The notes below the pieces were generated by a model that worked only from the letters and a program-made list of their open reading frames with translations, was not told where the DNA came from and did not search any database. Positions 9,567 through 17,895 of a stretch of 55,177 nucleotides of DNA are shown piece by piece; the stretch's first letter is position 1, and every line of letters begins with the position of its first letter. The stretch comes from Candidatus Stackebrandtia excrementipullorum. GTDB taxonomy: Bacteria > Actinomycetota > Actinomycetes > Mycobacteriales > Micromonosporaceae. Where the stretch lies: NCBI GenBank assembly GCA_019113825.1, contig DXGR01000112.1:1-55177 (forward strand), read 5' to 3'. A program made the translations under genes and the position numbers.

Positions 9567-9600
9567 CGTCGAGGGGCCTGGCATGCCAGGCCCCTCGACG
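9567..9600. terminator. Perfect 34-bp palindrome, bidirectional terminator
   Basis: Two 17-base arms meet without a spacer at 9583/9584, centred on GGCATGCC, and start and end with CGTCGAGGGG / CCCCTCGACG. It lies 31 bases after the dxs stop and 27 bases before the stop of the convergent gene. On the minus strand it is followed by a short T-run. Confidence 0.8.
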
Positions 9601-9626
9601 TGTGCCGGGAGTGAGTGGAACGGTTG

Positions 9627-10883
9627 TCAGCCGTTGACCTCGTCGATGATGTCCCACGCGAGGCCTTCCCACTTCGCGTAGTGGTCGGGGAACGCGGAAA
9701 CCTGCACCGATTGCGCGGCGACGGTCAGATCCATTTTTTCCCAACCCTTGATTCGCTTCAGGGACTTGTAGAACACGGTGGTGGAGTACTCCACGTCCAT
9801 GCACTCTTCCACCGATCCCCAACCGGAACTGGGTCGTTGCTGGAACAGGCCCACTGAGTCGTGGTCTTGACCGCTGCCCTGGTTGGGGATGTCCAGCGAT
9901 TCAGGGATGCCGGTGTTGGCCAGTACCAACAACTGGCTTTCCTGCATGGCGGTCACCAGAGCCACGGCTTGACCGCGTTCGGAGATCCCCATGTCCTGGC
10001 CGATGCGGACGATTTCGACGGCGTTGGCCATCTGGTCGGCGTTGAGTCCGCCGACCGGTTCCGGCTCGGCCGGTGGTTCCGGCTCTTCTTCGGTCTCGGG
10101 AGCCGGCTGTGCGGTCTCGGCATCACCGGGAGTCGGAGCCTCGGGGTCGTCACGGTCCTGTGACCGGTTGGCTTCGTCTTCGATGTTGCGTTCGGTCGGA
10201 ACGCCCGCGGCGGTGGGTGTCGGAGAACCCGTGGTGGTGGGGGAGCCCATCAGCACGACCGCGCCCAGTGCGATGACGGCTACTCCGGCCATGGCTCGAC
10301 CAAGGTAGGCCGGCGCCCGGTTGTCGGCGACGGCAGTGTTCCACGCGGTCCGTCCGTTCCTGATGCGGTCAACGGCCCAGTCGGGTGTGTGCCGACGCGC
10401 GGTGGTTTTAACGGTTGCGATTCCCTGACGGGTCAGACGTCCGACACGGCTGTCTTTCGTGACGTCGACGTAATGACGAGTGCGACGCTCGACGTTGTGA
10501 ACGAGGGCACTGTCACGGGCGGTGGCGACGTGGCCGTGCACTGTGGTGGCCATACGTTGCACCGTCGACGTGACCCCGACGCCGAGCCGTGAATCACGCA
10601 CCCGCGTGGTCAGATCCACCACTCGGGTGGCTACAGACCGGTATGCCGTGGTCGCGTGACGCTGTGCCGACTCCAGGGTCCGTGAGGCGTAGACGGGGCC
10701 GTGCCGACGCAGACCCTGTACTCCATGGTGGAGGATAGAACGTGTCTTGCGGGTCGCGGCGAGCGCGATGGCGGCAATCAGTCTCAGGATTCTGATGAGG
10801 TGTGTGGCCGGGGCGCTGTTGTGCAGCCAGGCCGGTTTGCGATGGGCGGCTTTGTAGCGCGCCGGTTTTCGGGTTTCTGGCAT
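9627..10883 (-). CDS. Membrane-anchored protein with lysozyme/transglycosylase-like C-terminal domain
   Basis: A 418-residue protein. Residues 1-190 are strongly basic and helical, rich in Arg, Thr and His. One membrane helix spans about 195-213 (AGVAVIALGAVVLMG). A Pro/Glu linker covers 214-277, and a compact exported domain covers 278-418. That domain has a helix with a candidate catalytic Glu in VALVTAMQESQLLVLAN and a later GLFQQRPSSGWG, resembling the ES...GLxQ pattern of soluble lytic transglycosylases. This domain is common in actinomycete wall proteins. Peptidoglycan binding or cleavage is inferred. I start at the ATG 10883 (MPETRKP); an open frame extends to 12095 but only antisense to the two-component genes. 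Confidence 0.7.
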   Translation of the reverse strand: MPETRKPARYKAAHRKPAWLHNSAPATHLIRILRLIAAIALAATRKTRSILHHGVQGLRRHGPVYASRTLESAQRHATTAYRSVATRVVDLTTRVRDSRLGVGVTSTVQRMATTVHGHVATARDSALVHNVERRTRHYVDVTKDSRVGRLTRQGIATVKTTARRHTPDWAVDRIRNGRTAWNTAVADNRAPAYLGRAMAGVAVIALGAVVLMGSPTTTGSPTPTAAGVPTERNIEDEANRSQDRDDPEAPTPGDAETAQPAPETEEEPEPPAEPEPVGGLNADQMANAVEIVRIGQDMGISERGQAVALVTAMQESQLLVLANTGIPESLDIPNQGSGQDHDSVGLFQQRPSSGWGSVEECMDVEYSTTVFYKSLKRIKGWEKMDLTVAAQSVQVSAFPDHYAKWEGLAWDIIDEVNG

Positions 10884-11252
10884 TCGGCCACGATAGGTGT
10901 CGAATTCGCAGGTGAACAGCACTGTAAAGCGGGCGCGGAGCAGCTCGTGGTGGGTGTTTCCATTGCTGGCCCACCTGTCTGATATGCCGGATACCGGCGT
11001 TTCGATGCACCTGTGGCGGACGCCCGGGCATGCCGGGTTTGTCGTCCTCCGCCGGTAGTGTCGGTCCTGACTGAACGGTTGATCGGCTGATCGGTAACAC
11101 GATAAATGTGATTTGCGTCTCTGTCGATGGGGTTTGTTCGTTTGAGGAGCTGCTTTACGGCCGAGAGCGTATGGCCGGAAAGTGGTGCCGCCTGCGGCGG
11201 TCGAGTTGGTGACGGTGGTTAATGTGATGGTTGTGGTCGGTATGGAGCACCT
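10884..11252. other. Intergenic promoter region between divergent wall-protein gene and two-component operon
   Basis: These 369 bases carry no supported gene. A short hairpin-forming stretch sits around 10984-11038, where CCGG/GCCGG motifs repeat. The strand is AT-richer around 11095-11150, which is where a promoter for the rightward response-regulator gene would be expected. I could not fix -35/-10 boxes. Confidence 0.4.
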
Positions 11253-11963
11253 ATGAGGGTCTTGGTCATTGAAGACGAGCAACAACTCGCGGACGCGATA
11301 GCCCGCGGGCTTCGTCGGCACGGCATGGCCGTCGACGTGTGTTACGACGGTGTGGCGGGACATCGGGAGGCCACGACGATCCGTTACGACGTCATCGTGC
11401 TCGATCGCGACCTCCCTGGCATGCACGGAGACCAGATCTGCGCCGATTTGGCGCGACGCGAAGTGTTGACCCGCGTCATGATGTTGACCGCGTCCAGCAC
11501 GATCGCCGACCGGGTCCGTGGGCTCAGCATCGGAGCCGACGACTATCTGGCCAAGCCGTTTGCCTTTGACGAACTGGTGGCGAGGGTAAAGGCCCTGGGG
11601 CGACGCGCGACGCCGGCGGCTCCTCCGGTGCTTCAGGTTGCCGACGTGGAACTGGACTCGTCCACACATACTGCAACCCGAGCCGGTCGTAGCCTTGAAC
11701 TCACTCACAAGGAGTTCGGGGTTTTGTACGAGCTCATGAAGGCAAACGGTGCTTTGGTCTCCACCGAGGAACTGTTGGACCGGGTATGGGACTCCAACGC
11801 GGACCCGTTCACGACCACGGTCCGAGTGACCATCAGGACCCTGCGACGCAAACTCGGCGAACCGCCGCTGATTCACAACGTCCCCAAGGCGGGCTATCGG
11901 ATCGATCCCCGCCAGGCATCCGCCGATGATGCGGCGCACCGAGACCATGCGCCTCGGACCTGA
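11253..11963 (+). CDS. OmpR/PhoB-family response regulator
   Basis: A 236-residue two-component regulator. The receiver domain (1-118) has the acidic pair in VLVIEDEQ, phospho-acceptor Asp51 in VLDRDLPG, the Thr/Ser of MLTASS and Lys101 in AKPF. The winged-helix DNA-binding domain (about 125-225) has LELTHKEFGVLYELM, a recognition helix region TTTVRVTIRTLRRKLG and a terminal KAGYRID. ATG 11253 is preceded by GGAG seven bases upstream. Its 3' end overlaps the sensor kinase by 38 bp, so they form one operon. Target genes are unknown; the divergently transcribed wall protein is a natural candidate. Confidence 0.92.
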   Translation: MRVLVIEDEQQLADAIARGLRRHGMAVDVCYDGVAGHREATTIRYDVIVLDRDLPGMHGDQICADLARREVLTRVMMLTASSTIADRVRGLSIGADDYLAKPFAFDELVARVKALGRRATPAAPPVLQVADVELDSSTHTATRAGRSLELTHKEFGVLYELMKANGALVSTEELLDRVWDSNADPFTTTVRVTIRTLRRKLGEPPLIHNVPKAGYRIDPRQASADDAAHRDHAPRT

Positions 11964-13017
11964 CGGCAGGCAACCGACGCTACGGGTGCGGATGGCGTTG
12001 TCGTTCGCAGCCGCGTCGGTTTTGTCGGGCGTGGCCGTGGCCGCGATCACGGTGGTATGGCCGTCTGCGATGTTGCCCGTGGTCCTGATCGCCATCGCCG
12101 TTGTATCCGGACTCGTCGGTTACCTCGTTCTCGGACGGCCTCTACGGTCATTGCGGGAGGTGTCGGCTACGGCGCGTCGTTTGTCGACGCGAAATCTCGA
12201 CGAGCGCATGACCATCGTCGGCCCGGGGCCGGAACTGCGTGAGCTGGCCGACACGTTCAACGCGATGCTGGATCGTATCTCCGACTCGTTCGAGTCCCAG
12301 AAGCGGTTTGTTGCCAACGCGAGCCACGAACTGCGCACACCGTTGACCGTCATGCGAACCGAGATCGACGTCGCCCTGTCCAATCCGGATGACGACGTCG
12401 CCGAATTGCGCGAAATGGGAGCGGTCGTTCGCGACGCGTGTGACCGCGCCAACGATCTCATCGAGTCCCTGTTGTGGCTTGCGCGTGCCGAAGCCGAGGG
12501 TGCGCAGTTGACCGATCCCGTCCCCACCGACCTGGCCGAATGCGCACGGGAGGCCGCCGAGACGGCGACGTGGTTGGCCGACGAGGTCGGGTTGTCCGTG
12601 GCGCACGCGTTGACAGCGGCTCCCGTTCTCGGAGATCCGGCGTTGTTGGTGCGAGTGGTGGGGAACCTGGTGGAGAACGCCATCCGTCACAACATCACCG
12701 ATGGTCGTATATGGATATTGACCGGCCGTGACAGCGGTATTTCTTGGCTGGTCGTCGGAAACACCGGTGGACACATCGACAAGACGGCGGTACCCCGTCT
12801 TTTCGAACCGTTCAACCGAGGCGGGAATGCCCGGGTAGGGCGCCGAGGAGCCGGTCTGGGACTGTCGATCGTGCGTGCCGCCTGCGACGCTCATGGCGGC
12901 ACGATCACCGCCAACCCACTGCCCGAGGACGGTGGGCTGGAGGTCCGGGTCGAGATACCGGAGTGGACACCCGACACCGAAACCGACATCACCCTCGCCG
13001 ATCCCACCACGACCTGA
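11926..13017 (+). CDS. Sensor histidine kinase, partner of the upstream regulator
   Basis: A 363-residue membrane kinase. Two closely spaced membrane helices (about 24-44 and 48-70) leave almost no extracytoplasmic loop, so it may sense within the membrane or via a partner. A HAMP linker follows, then the dimerisation helix with His134 in SHELRTPLTVMRTEID, the N-box NLVENAIRHN and G-box GAGLGLSIV. The start at ATG 11926 is ambiguous; ATGs at 11929 and 11947 are in frame. The last 29 bases overlap the 3' end of the convergent NRPS gene. Confidence 0.9.
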   Translation: MMRRTETMRLGPDGRQPTLRVRMALSFAAASVLSGVAVAAITVVWPSAMLPVVLIAIAVVSGLVGYLVLGRPLRSLREVSATARRLSTRNLDERMTIVGPGPELRELADTFNAMLDRISDSFESQKRFVANASHELRTPLTVMRTEIDVALSNPDDDVAELREMGAVVRDACDRANDLIESLLWLARAEAEGAQLTDPVPTDLAECAREAAETATWLADEVGLSVAHALTAAPVLGDPALLVRVVGNLVENAIRHNITDGRIWILTGRDSGISWLVVGNTGGHIDKTAVPRLFEPFNRGGNARVGRRGAGLGLSIVRAACDAHGGTITANPLPEDGGLEVRVEIPEWTPDTETDITLADPTTT

Positions 13018-16000
13018 ATCGCTCGTTGTCTATGCGCGGGGCGGCTACCGGCGGCGCGGAGTCACGTAGCGCGAAGAACGTGGCCACCGCTTGGGCCTGC
13101 TCGTCGTCGCACTCCGAGAGTCGTTCTCGCCAATCGGTGAGGTTTATCAAGGAAAGCCCCGGCCGCAGTCGGGTCAACAGCGCGGTGAGCTCAACCGGTG
13201 GACCCAGTGTGAGGTTCCACACGCCCCGTGATTCGTCCTGCACCAACCCGGTGATGGCAGTGGCTGTAAGGTCGGCCGCCATCTGAGGTTCGGTGACGGG
13301 CAGATTCGGCAGGGCTGCGACCAGGTCCGATGCGGCGACGAGCTGACTGACGAAGTCACCGGGGTTCAATGCGCCGGTGTCGGTGGACGCGGTGACCCTC
13401 CCCAGGCGGTAACAGGCCACGGACAAGCCACGTTCCTCCGTGTGACGGAGCATGTCCTCAGCAAGCCATTTCGACTGTTGATAGCCGTCGGACAGGCCAT
13501 CATGGGCGTCGACGAAGTCTTCCGGCAACCGATGTGGGCCGCCCACCGCCACCGTCGACACATGGTGAAAGTGGCTGCCGCCGTCGTAGGCCAGGCGCAG
13601 CAGATCCCCGGTGGCCACCACGTTGACGGTACGCAGACTGTCGTAACCACGGTTGAGACTTACCTGTGCGGCACAGTGCACGATCGTTCGAGCACCCGTC
13701 AGACGACGGCGGTCCGCGGAGGTCAGCCCCAAACCCGGCTGCGTGAAATCGCAGTCCACGACGTGTACACGCTCGGCAGAGGGACGCGGCAGGCCGTATG
13801 CGTCGGCCGTCGCATACAGCCGCGCCATCCCGCCTCTACTCAAGCAGGTCACGGTGGCATCGGTGTCACGAAGAAATGCGGAGAGGACGTGTATACCGAC
13901 GAACCCGGTGGCTCCGGTGAGGATCATCCGGTCGTTTGAGGTGGCACCTGCCTCACCGATGAGCTTCCATTCTCGATCGTGTGAAAAGCGACTTTCCGTC
14001 GAGGTTCGCCCGGTCAACGCAGCTGCGAGGCTCATGACCGTCGGGTGTTCGAACACCTGCGCCGCGGTGACGGGCGCATCCACCGCGGTGGACAGTCTGT
14101 TGGCCACGGCCACCGCTGACAGCGACGTTCCCCCGATGCCGAAGAAGTCGGTGTGGCGGGTCGGCGGGGTAGACCCGAGCACCTCCGTGAATACGTCGTG
14201 GACGACTTTCTCCCACCTGTCGCGGGGCGTGTCAGCCGATTGAGAAGGTTGAAGAGCGCTGAGCCGTTGGCGGTCGATCTTTCCCGACCTGGTTCGGAAA
14301 AGGCGGTCGAGAACATGGATGGTCCCCGGCACCGCCGCCTGCGGCAGTTTTCGTGCGATTTCGGCTTGAACACCCGTGGCCTCGGCGGTCCCGGCGATGT
14401 AGGCGGTCAACCGTGCGCCCCCGTCGGGCATGGTGACCGCAGCCTCGTCAACACCGTCGCATTCCATCAACGCCGCCTCGACCTCACGCGGATGGATGCG
14501 ATGTCCGTCGATCTTGACTTCGTCGTCGGTACGTCCTGCGAATCGCAGGGTATCGCCGACCTTCTCGACCACGTCGCCGGTTCTGTACCACGCCGTACCG
14601 TCCCGTTCGACGAGGCGGTCTGTTTCGACTCCACCCACGTATCCGGTGGTCAAAGTCGGGCCGCCGATGAACAGTTCTCCACCGGAGCCGACGGCGGCGT
14701 CCACTCCCGCCAGAGGACGGCCCAACTCGACGGGTTTTCCCCGGACCAGTGGTCCGGCCAGGCAGACCACGGTTGTTTCGGTGGGGCCGTAGGTATTCAG
14801 CAGGCGGACGTCGCCCCCGACACTTTCATGCCATTGCGAGACACGTGTGTCATCGGCCGCTTCGCCACCGATGATGACGGTGCGGATCGAAGACGGCAGG
14901 CGAACGAGTCGGTTGTGCAGGGCCAGGGCCATCTCGTGCCAATAGGCGGTGGGCAGGTCGAGTACCGTCACACGATGTTCGTCGACGAAGTCGACGAACG
15001 CCTGCAGCGAATCGGTTGCCGAACGGTCCCGGACCACAAGTGTCGCTCCGGCGGCCACGGTGGGAAACAACTCTTCGACGTGTGCATCGAAGTGCAGCGG
15101 GGCGAACTGCAGTACGCGGTCGTTCGGTCCAAACCGATACAGATGTCCCGCCGCCGCTACGAAATGGTCGAGTGCCCTGTGGGGAATACGCACTCCTTTG
15201 GGAGCGCCCGTGGACCCCGATGTGTAAATGATGTAGGCGATGTCGTCGGGTAGTGGCCGCCTCGCCGGTTGTCCGTCGGTTTCGGTGACCGGGCCGCTCA
15301 GCATGCTCGTCGACAGTTCGTGGTCGATTGTCAACGTGGGCTTGGCTTCGGCGAGGATGCGCGCGTTCCGTTCGGGGCCGGCGTCGGGATCCAACGGGAG
15401 GTAGCCCGCCGCCGCGTAACCGATCGCCAGGATCGCGATGACCGCTTCGGCCGACCGAGGCAGGCACACCGCGACGAGATCGCCGGGACCGACGCCCTTG
15501 TCGACGAGTACGGATGCGGCGTGCTGAACCGCATCGTACAGCTGTCGATAATTCCAATGTCGACCGTCGTCGGTCAGGGCGAGCGCGGTGGGAGAGTTGC
15601 TTGCGTGTTCACGCAGCCGCTCACGCCAGTCGACCGGTGACACCGCCGGTTCAGCCGGTAGCAACTCCCACCGCTCTACCGTGCGGTCGCTGTCGAGAAC
15701 CGCCGCGATGTCGTCGGCGATGTGGCGTATCCGCTCAAGGCTGTACGACCGAGGGTTCGCCTCGACGGTGAATGCCGAAGGGTCGCGTGCTGTGATCACC
15801 AGGTCGTCCACGGGGCCGGCGCTGATGTGGTGCATCGTGACGTCTGCGCCGGGGAGGCGGGGAGGATCGGCGAACGGGACAACGTTGACGACCGCGCCGA
15901 AGATCCGACCGTTGCCCAGCCCAAGATCCCGTCGTAGCCGTTCGTAGCGGTAACGCTGGTGCCGTCGGTCGTTGCGCAGACCGGTGGAGACGCGGTCCTG

Positions 16001-16867
16001 AAGATGATCCAAGCGGTCCTGTGGCTCAACGCGAACCGGTAGGGCCGCGATGTTCATGACCATGGCCGGAATGTTGGCTCCAGGAGTTCCCAGCCGGTCG
16101 GCTACGGGAACACCGAGGACGACATCCGTTTCGCCGGTGTGCCGGTGCAATGCGGCGGCCGTGGCGGCCATGAGACGGTGAGGCCAAGCGGCTCCGGCAC
16201 CGGCCAGCGGTGTATCGGCGAACGTGTGTCGATGCGTCACTGTCTCATGTGACGGCAGCGCCAGGTGATCGCTGAATCCCCTGATGGGCACGTCACGCAG
16301 TCGTCGTTCCCAATGTCTACGGTCTGTTTCGACGTCCCGCCGGGACGTCACATCGGCGGTAACGAAATCGGCCAGACGTCCAAACCGGTCGCCGGGTCGT
16401 AGATTTCGACGGTACCGCCGTGAGACCTGCCGATAGATCAAGCCGTAGCCGTATCCATCGAGCACAATGTGGTGTGCCCGCGTGAGCCACCACACGGTGT
16501 CCGAGGATCGGAACAGCGTTACCGCGAACAGCCCGCCGACCGAAAGATCCGGGGCGGTATGAAGCCGCTCTGCGGCGGCCTGCCGTATCTGCGGCCAGGT
16601 CGCCGATTCGGCGAGCTCCACCACTTCGGGACGCCAGGAACGATCCGGCGTGACGATCTGAGTGACCTTCTCCGCCTGCTCGGTGAAACGGGTGTGTAGC
16701 GCGTCGGCGTCGAGGACCGTGTCTATGATGGAGTTGCAGAGTCGATCGAAGTCGACGTCGCCTTGTATACGACAGACCTCGGCGGTCCAGAAAGCCGGAT
16801 TGGCGGGGTCCAGGGCCTGACCTCGATAGATCCCCTCGGCAGCAGCATGAGTGGGCAGCGATGTCAC
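12989..16867 (-). CDS. Single-module NRPS, C-A-PCP-reductase, myxochelin synthetase type (MxcG-like)
   Basis: A 1292-residue synthetase. Condensation domain about 10-400 with HHIVLDG (HH132-133). Adenylation domain about 415-870 with YTSGSTGAPKG and YGPTET. Carrier domain about 880-950 with FFGIGGTSL, phosphopantetheine Ser915. NADPH-dependent terminal reductase about 975-1292 with TGATGFVG and Y1129xxxK1133. Aligned by hand to GrsA, the ten specificity residues are D594 A595 E598 D637 I665 G667 T692 V700 V701 K863. Seven of ten equal the bacitracin lysine code DAESIGSVCK. Predicted role: attach two 2,3-dihydroxybenzoyl groups to lysine and release by reduction, as in myxochelin. The start is a GTG with GGGGGAGG upstream; it overlaps the DAHP synthase stop by four bases. 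No thioesterase domain. Confidence 0.88.
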   Translation of the reverse strand: MTSLPTHAAAEGIYRGQALDPANPAFWTAEVCRIQGDVDFDRLCNSIIDTVLDADALHTRFTEQAEKVTQIVTPDRSWRPEVVELAESATWPQIRQAAAERLHTAPDLSVGGLFAVTLFRSSDTVWWLTRAHHIVLDGYGYGLIYRQVSRRYRRNLRPGDRFGRLADFVTADVTSRRDVETDRRHWERRLRDVPIRGFSDHLALPSHETVTHRHTFADTPLAGAGAAWPHRLMAATAAALHRHTGETDVVLGVPVADRLGTPGANIPAMVMNIAALPVRVEPQDRLDHLQDRVSTGLRNDRRHQRYRYERLRRDLGLGNGRIFGAVVNVVPFADPPRLPGADVTMHHISAGPVDDLVITARDPSAFTVEANPRSYSLERIRHIADDIAAVLDSDRTVERWELLPAEPAVSPVDWRERLREHASNSPTALALTDDGRHWNYRQLYDAVQHAASVLVDKGVGPGDLVAVCLPRSAEAVIAILAIGYAAAGYLPLDPDAGPERNARILAEAKPTLTIDHELSTSMLSGPVTETDGQPARRPLPDDIAYIIYTSGSTGAPKGVRIPHRALDHFVAAAGHLYRFGPNDRVLQFAPLHFDAHVEELFPTVAAGATLVVRDRSATDSLQAFVDFVDEHRVTVLDLPTAYWHEMALALHNRLVRLPSSIRTVIIGGEAADDTRVSQWHESVGGDVRLLNTYGPTETTVVCLAGPLVRGKPVELGRPLAGVDAAVGSGGELFIGGPTLTTGYVGGVETDRLVERDGTAWYRTGDVVEKVGDTLRFAGRTDDEVKIDGHRIHPREVEAALMECDGVDEAAVTMPDGGARLTAYIAGTAEATGVQAEIARKLPQAAVPGTIHVLDRLFRTRSGKIDRQRLSALQPSQSADTPRDRWEKVVHDVFTEVLGSTPPTRHTDFFGIGGTSLSAVAVANRLSTAVDAPVTAAQVFEHPTVMSLAAALTGRTSTESRFSHDREWKLIGEAGATSNDRMILTGATGFVGIHVLSAFLRDTDATVTCLSRGGMARLYATADAYGLPRPSAERVHVVDCDFTQPGLGLTSADRRRLTGARTIVHCAAQVSLNRGYDSLRTVNVVATGDLLRLAYDGGSHFHHVSTVAVGGPHRLPEDFVDAHDGLSDGYQQSKWLAEDMLRHTEERGLSVACYRLGRVTASTDTGALNPGDFVSQLVAASDLVAALPNLPVTEPQMAADLTATAITGLVQDESRGVWNLTLGPPVELTALLTRLRPGLSLINLTDWRERLSECDDEQAQAVATFFALRDSAPPVAAPRIDNERFRSWWDRRG

Positions 16868-17895
16868 GACGCCTCCCCCATATCGACGGAAACGGTTTGA
16901 CGTCGTTTATGGACCGCTTCTGCCAGCTCGGCCATGACGTCGCCGGTTTGAGCCAGCCCGAGACAGGAGTCGGTGATGCTCAGACCCGGTCGCGGGTCGG
17001 CCGAATGAGGCTGGCTTCCCTCATGGATGAAGGACTCGAGCATGACACCGGCGATGCCGGTCTGACCGGCAGAGACCTGTCCGGCGACATCGGCGGCAAC
17101 GAGGGGCTGACGTCGATGGTCTTTGCCGCTGTTGCCGTGCGAGCAGTCGACGATCAATCGTGGTGAGGGCTGTACTTCGGCCAAAAGCTCCAGGGCATTG
17201 CCGACGTCGTCACACGAGTGGTTCGGGCCGTGATCACCCCCACGTAGAACCACATGAGCCCGCGGGTTGCCCTCGGATATCCACGATCGAGGTGTGCCGT
17301 CGTCGCTGAGCGAGATCATCGGTTGAGCCGCGGCGGCGGCGACGACGGCGTCGACGGCGGGGCGGACGGCGCCGTCGGCACGGTTTTTGAAACCGACGGG
17401 CATGGGAAGGCCCGACGCCAGGCGCCGGTGTGGCGGCGACTCGACGGTGCGGGCGCCGATCGCGCCCCAACAGACCAGGTCGGAAAGAAAGTCCGCCAAC
17501 AGGGGTTCAACGAACTCGCAGGCTATGGGCACTCCGATGTCGGCCACCGTCTCCAACATGCCGCGAGCCATCTCGATGCCGTGCCTTACACGGTAGGTGG
17601 AATCAAGATGTGGGTCGAGGAGCATACCCGGCCACCCCAGCCGGGTGCGCGGTTTTTCGGTGTACACACGTGCCACCACGTAAAGCTCCGAGGAATGTTC
17701 GGCGCCCATCCGCGCCAGCTCGGCCGTGTAGTCGATGATCGACCGGTCGTCGTGGGCGGAACACGGACCGGCGATGACGAGCAGCCGATCGTCCTTGCCG
17801 GACAGGATGTCGCTAACCTGTTGCCGCTGGTCCTTCACAGCGGGGCCGTGCTGAGACGAGCGGGTGGACGCCGGAGTGGGAAGGGATGCGGTCAT
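16864..17895 (-). CDS. 3-deoxy-D-arabino-heptulosonate-7-phosphate synthase, class I alpha type
   Basis: Condenses phosphoenolpyruvate and erythrose-4-phosphate, the entry step of the shikimate pathway. The 343-residue protein has VIAGPCSAHDDRSI, VYTEKPRTRLGWPGM, VVLRGGDHGPNHS and IVDCSHGNSGKDHRRQ, all signatures of the AroG/AroF/AroH type. Most actinomycetes use the unrelated class II enzyme for primary metabolism, so a class I copy inside a catecholate operon is best read as a dedicated chorismate supply. ATG 17895 overlaps the dhbB stop (ATGA), and its own stop overlaps the NRPS start. I recall a DAHP synthase gene in the Stigmatella myxochelin locus as well. Confidence 0.93.
   Translation of the reverse strand: MTASLPTPASTRSSQHGPAVKDQRQQVSDILSGKDDRLLVIAGPCSAHDDRSIIDYTAELARMGAEHSSELYVVARVYTEKPRTRLGWPGMLLDPHLDSTYRVRHGIEMARGMLETVADIGVPIACEFVEPLLADFLSDLVCWGAIGARTVESPPHRRLASGLPMPVGFKNRADGAVRPAVDAVVAAAAAQPMISLSDDGTPRSWISEGNPRAHVVLRGGDHGPNHSCDDVGNALELLAEVQPSPRLIVDCSHGNSGKDHRRQPLVAADVAGQVSAGQTGIAGVMLESFIHEGSQPHSADPRPGLSITDSCLGLAQTGDVMAELAEAVHKRRQTVSVDMGEAS

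Noticed and set aside
10884-12095. Extension of the lysozyme-like protein to 822 residues
   Set aside because: The extra 404 residues are antisense to the two-component genes and cross the intergenic promoter region. The protein plausibly starts at 10883.
12989-16867. Enterobactin- or bacillibactin-like product
   Set aside because: No thioesterase for cyclotrimerisation, no serine or threonine code in the A domain, and a reductase domain at the end instead.
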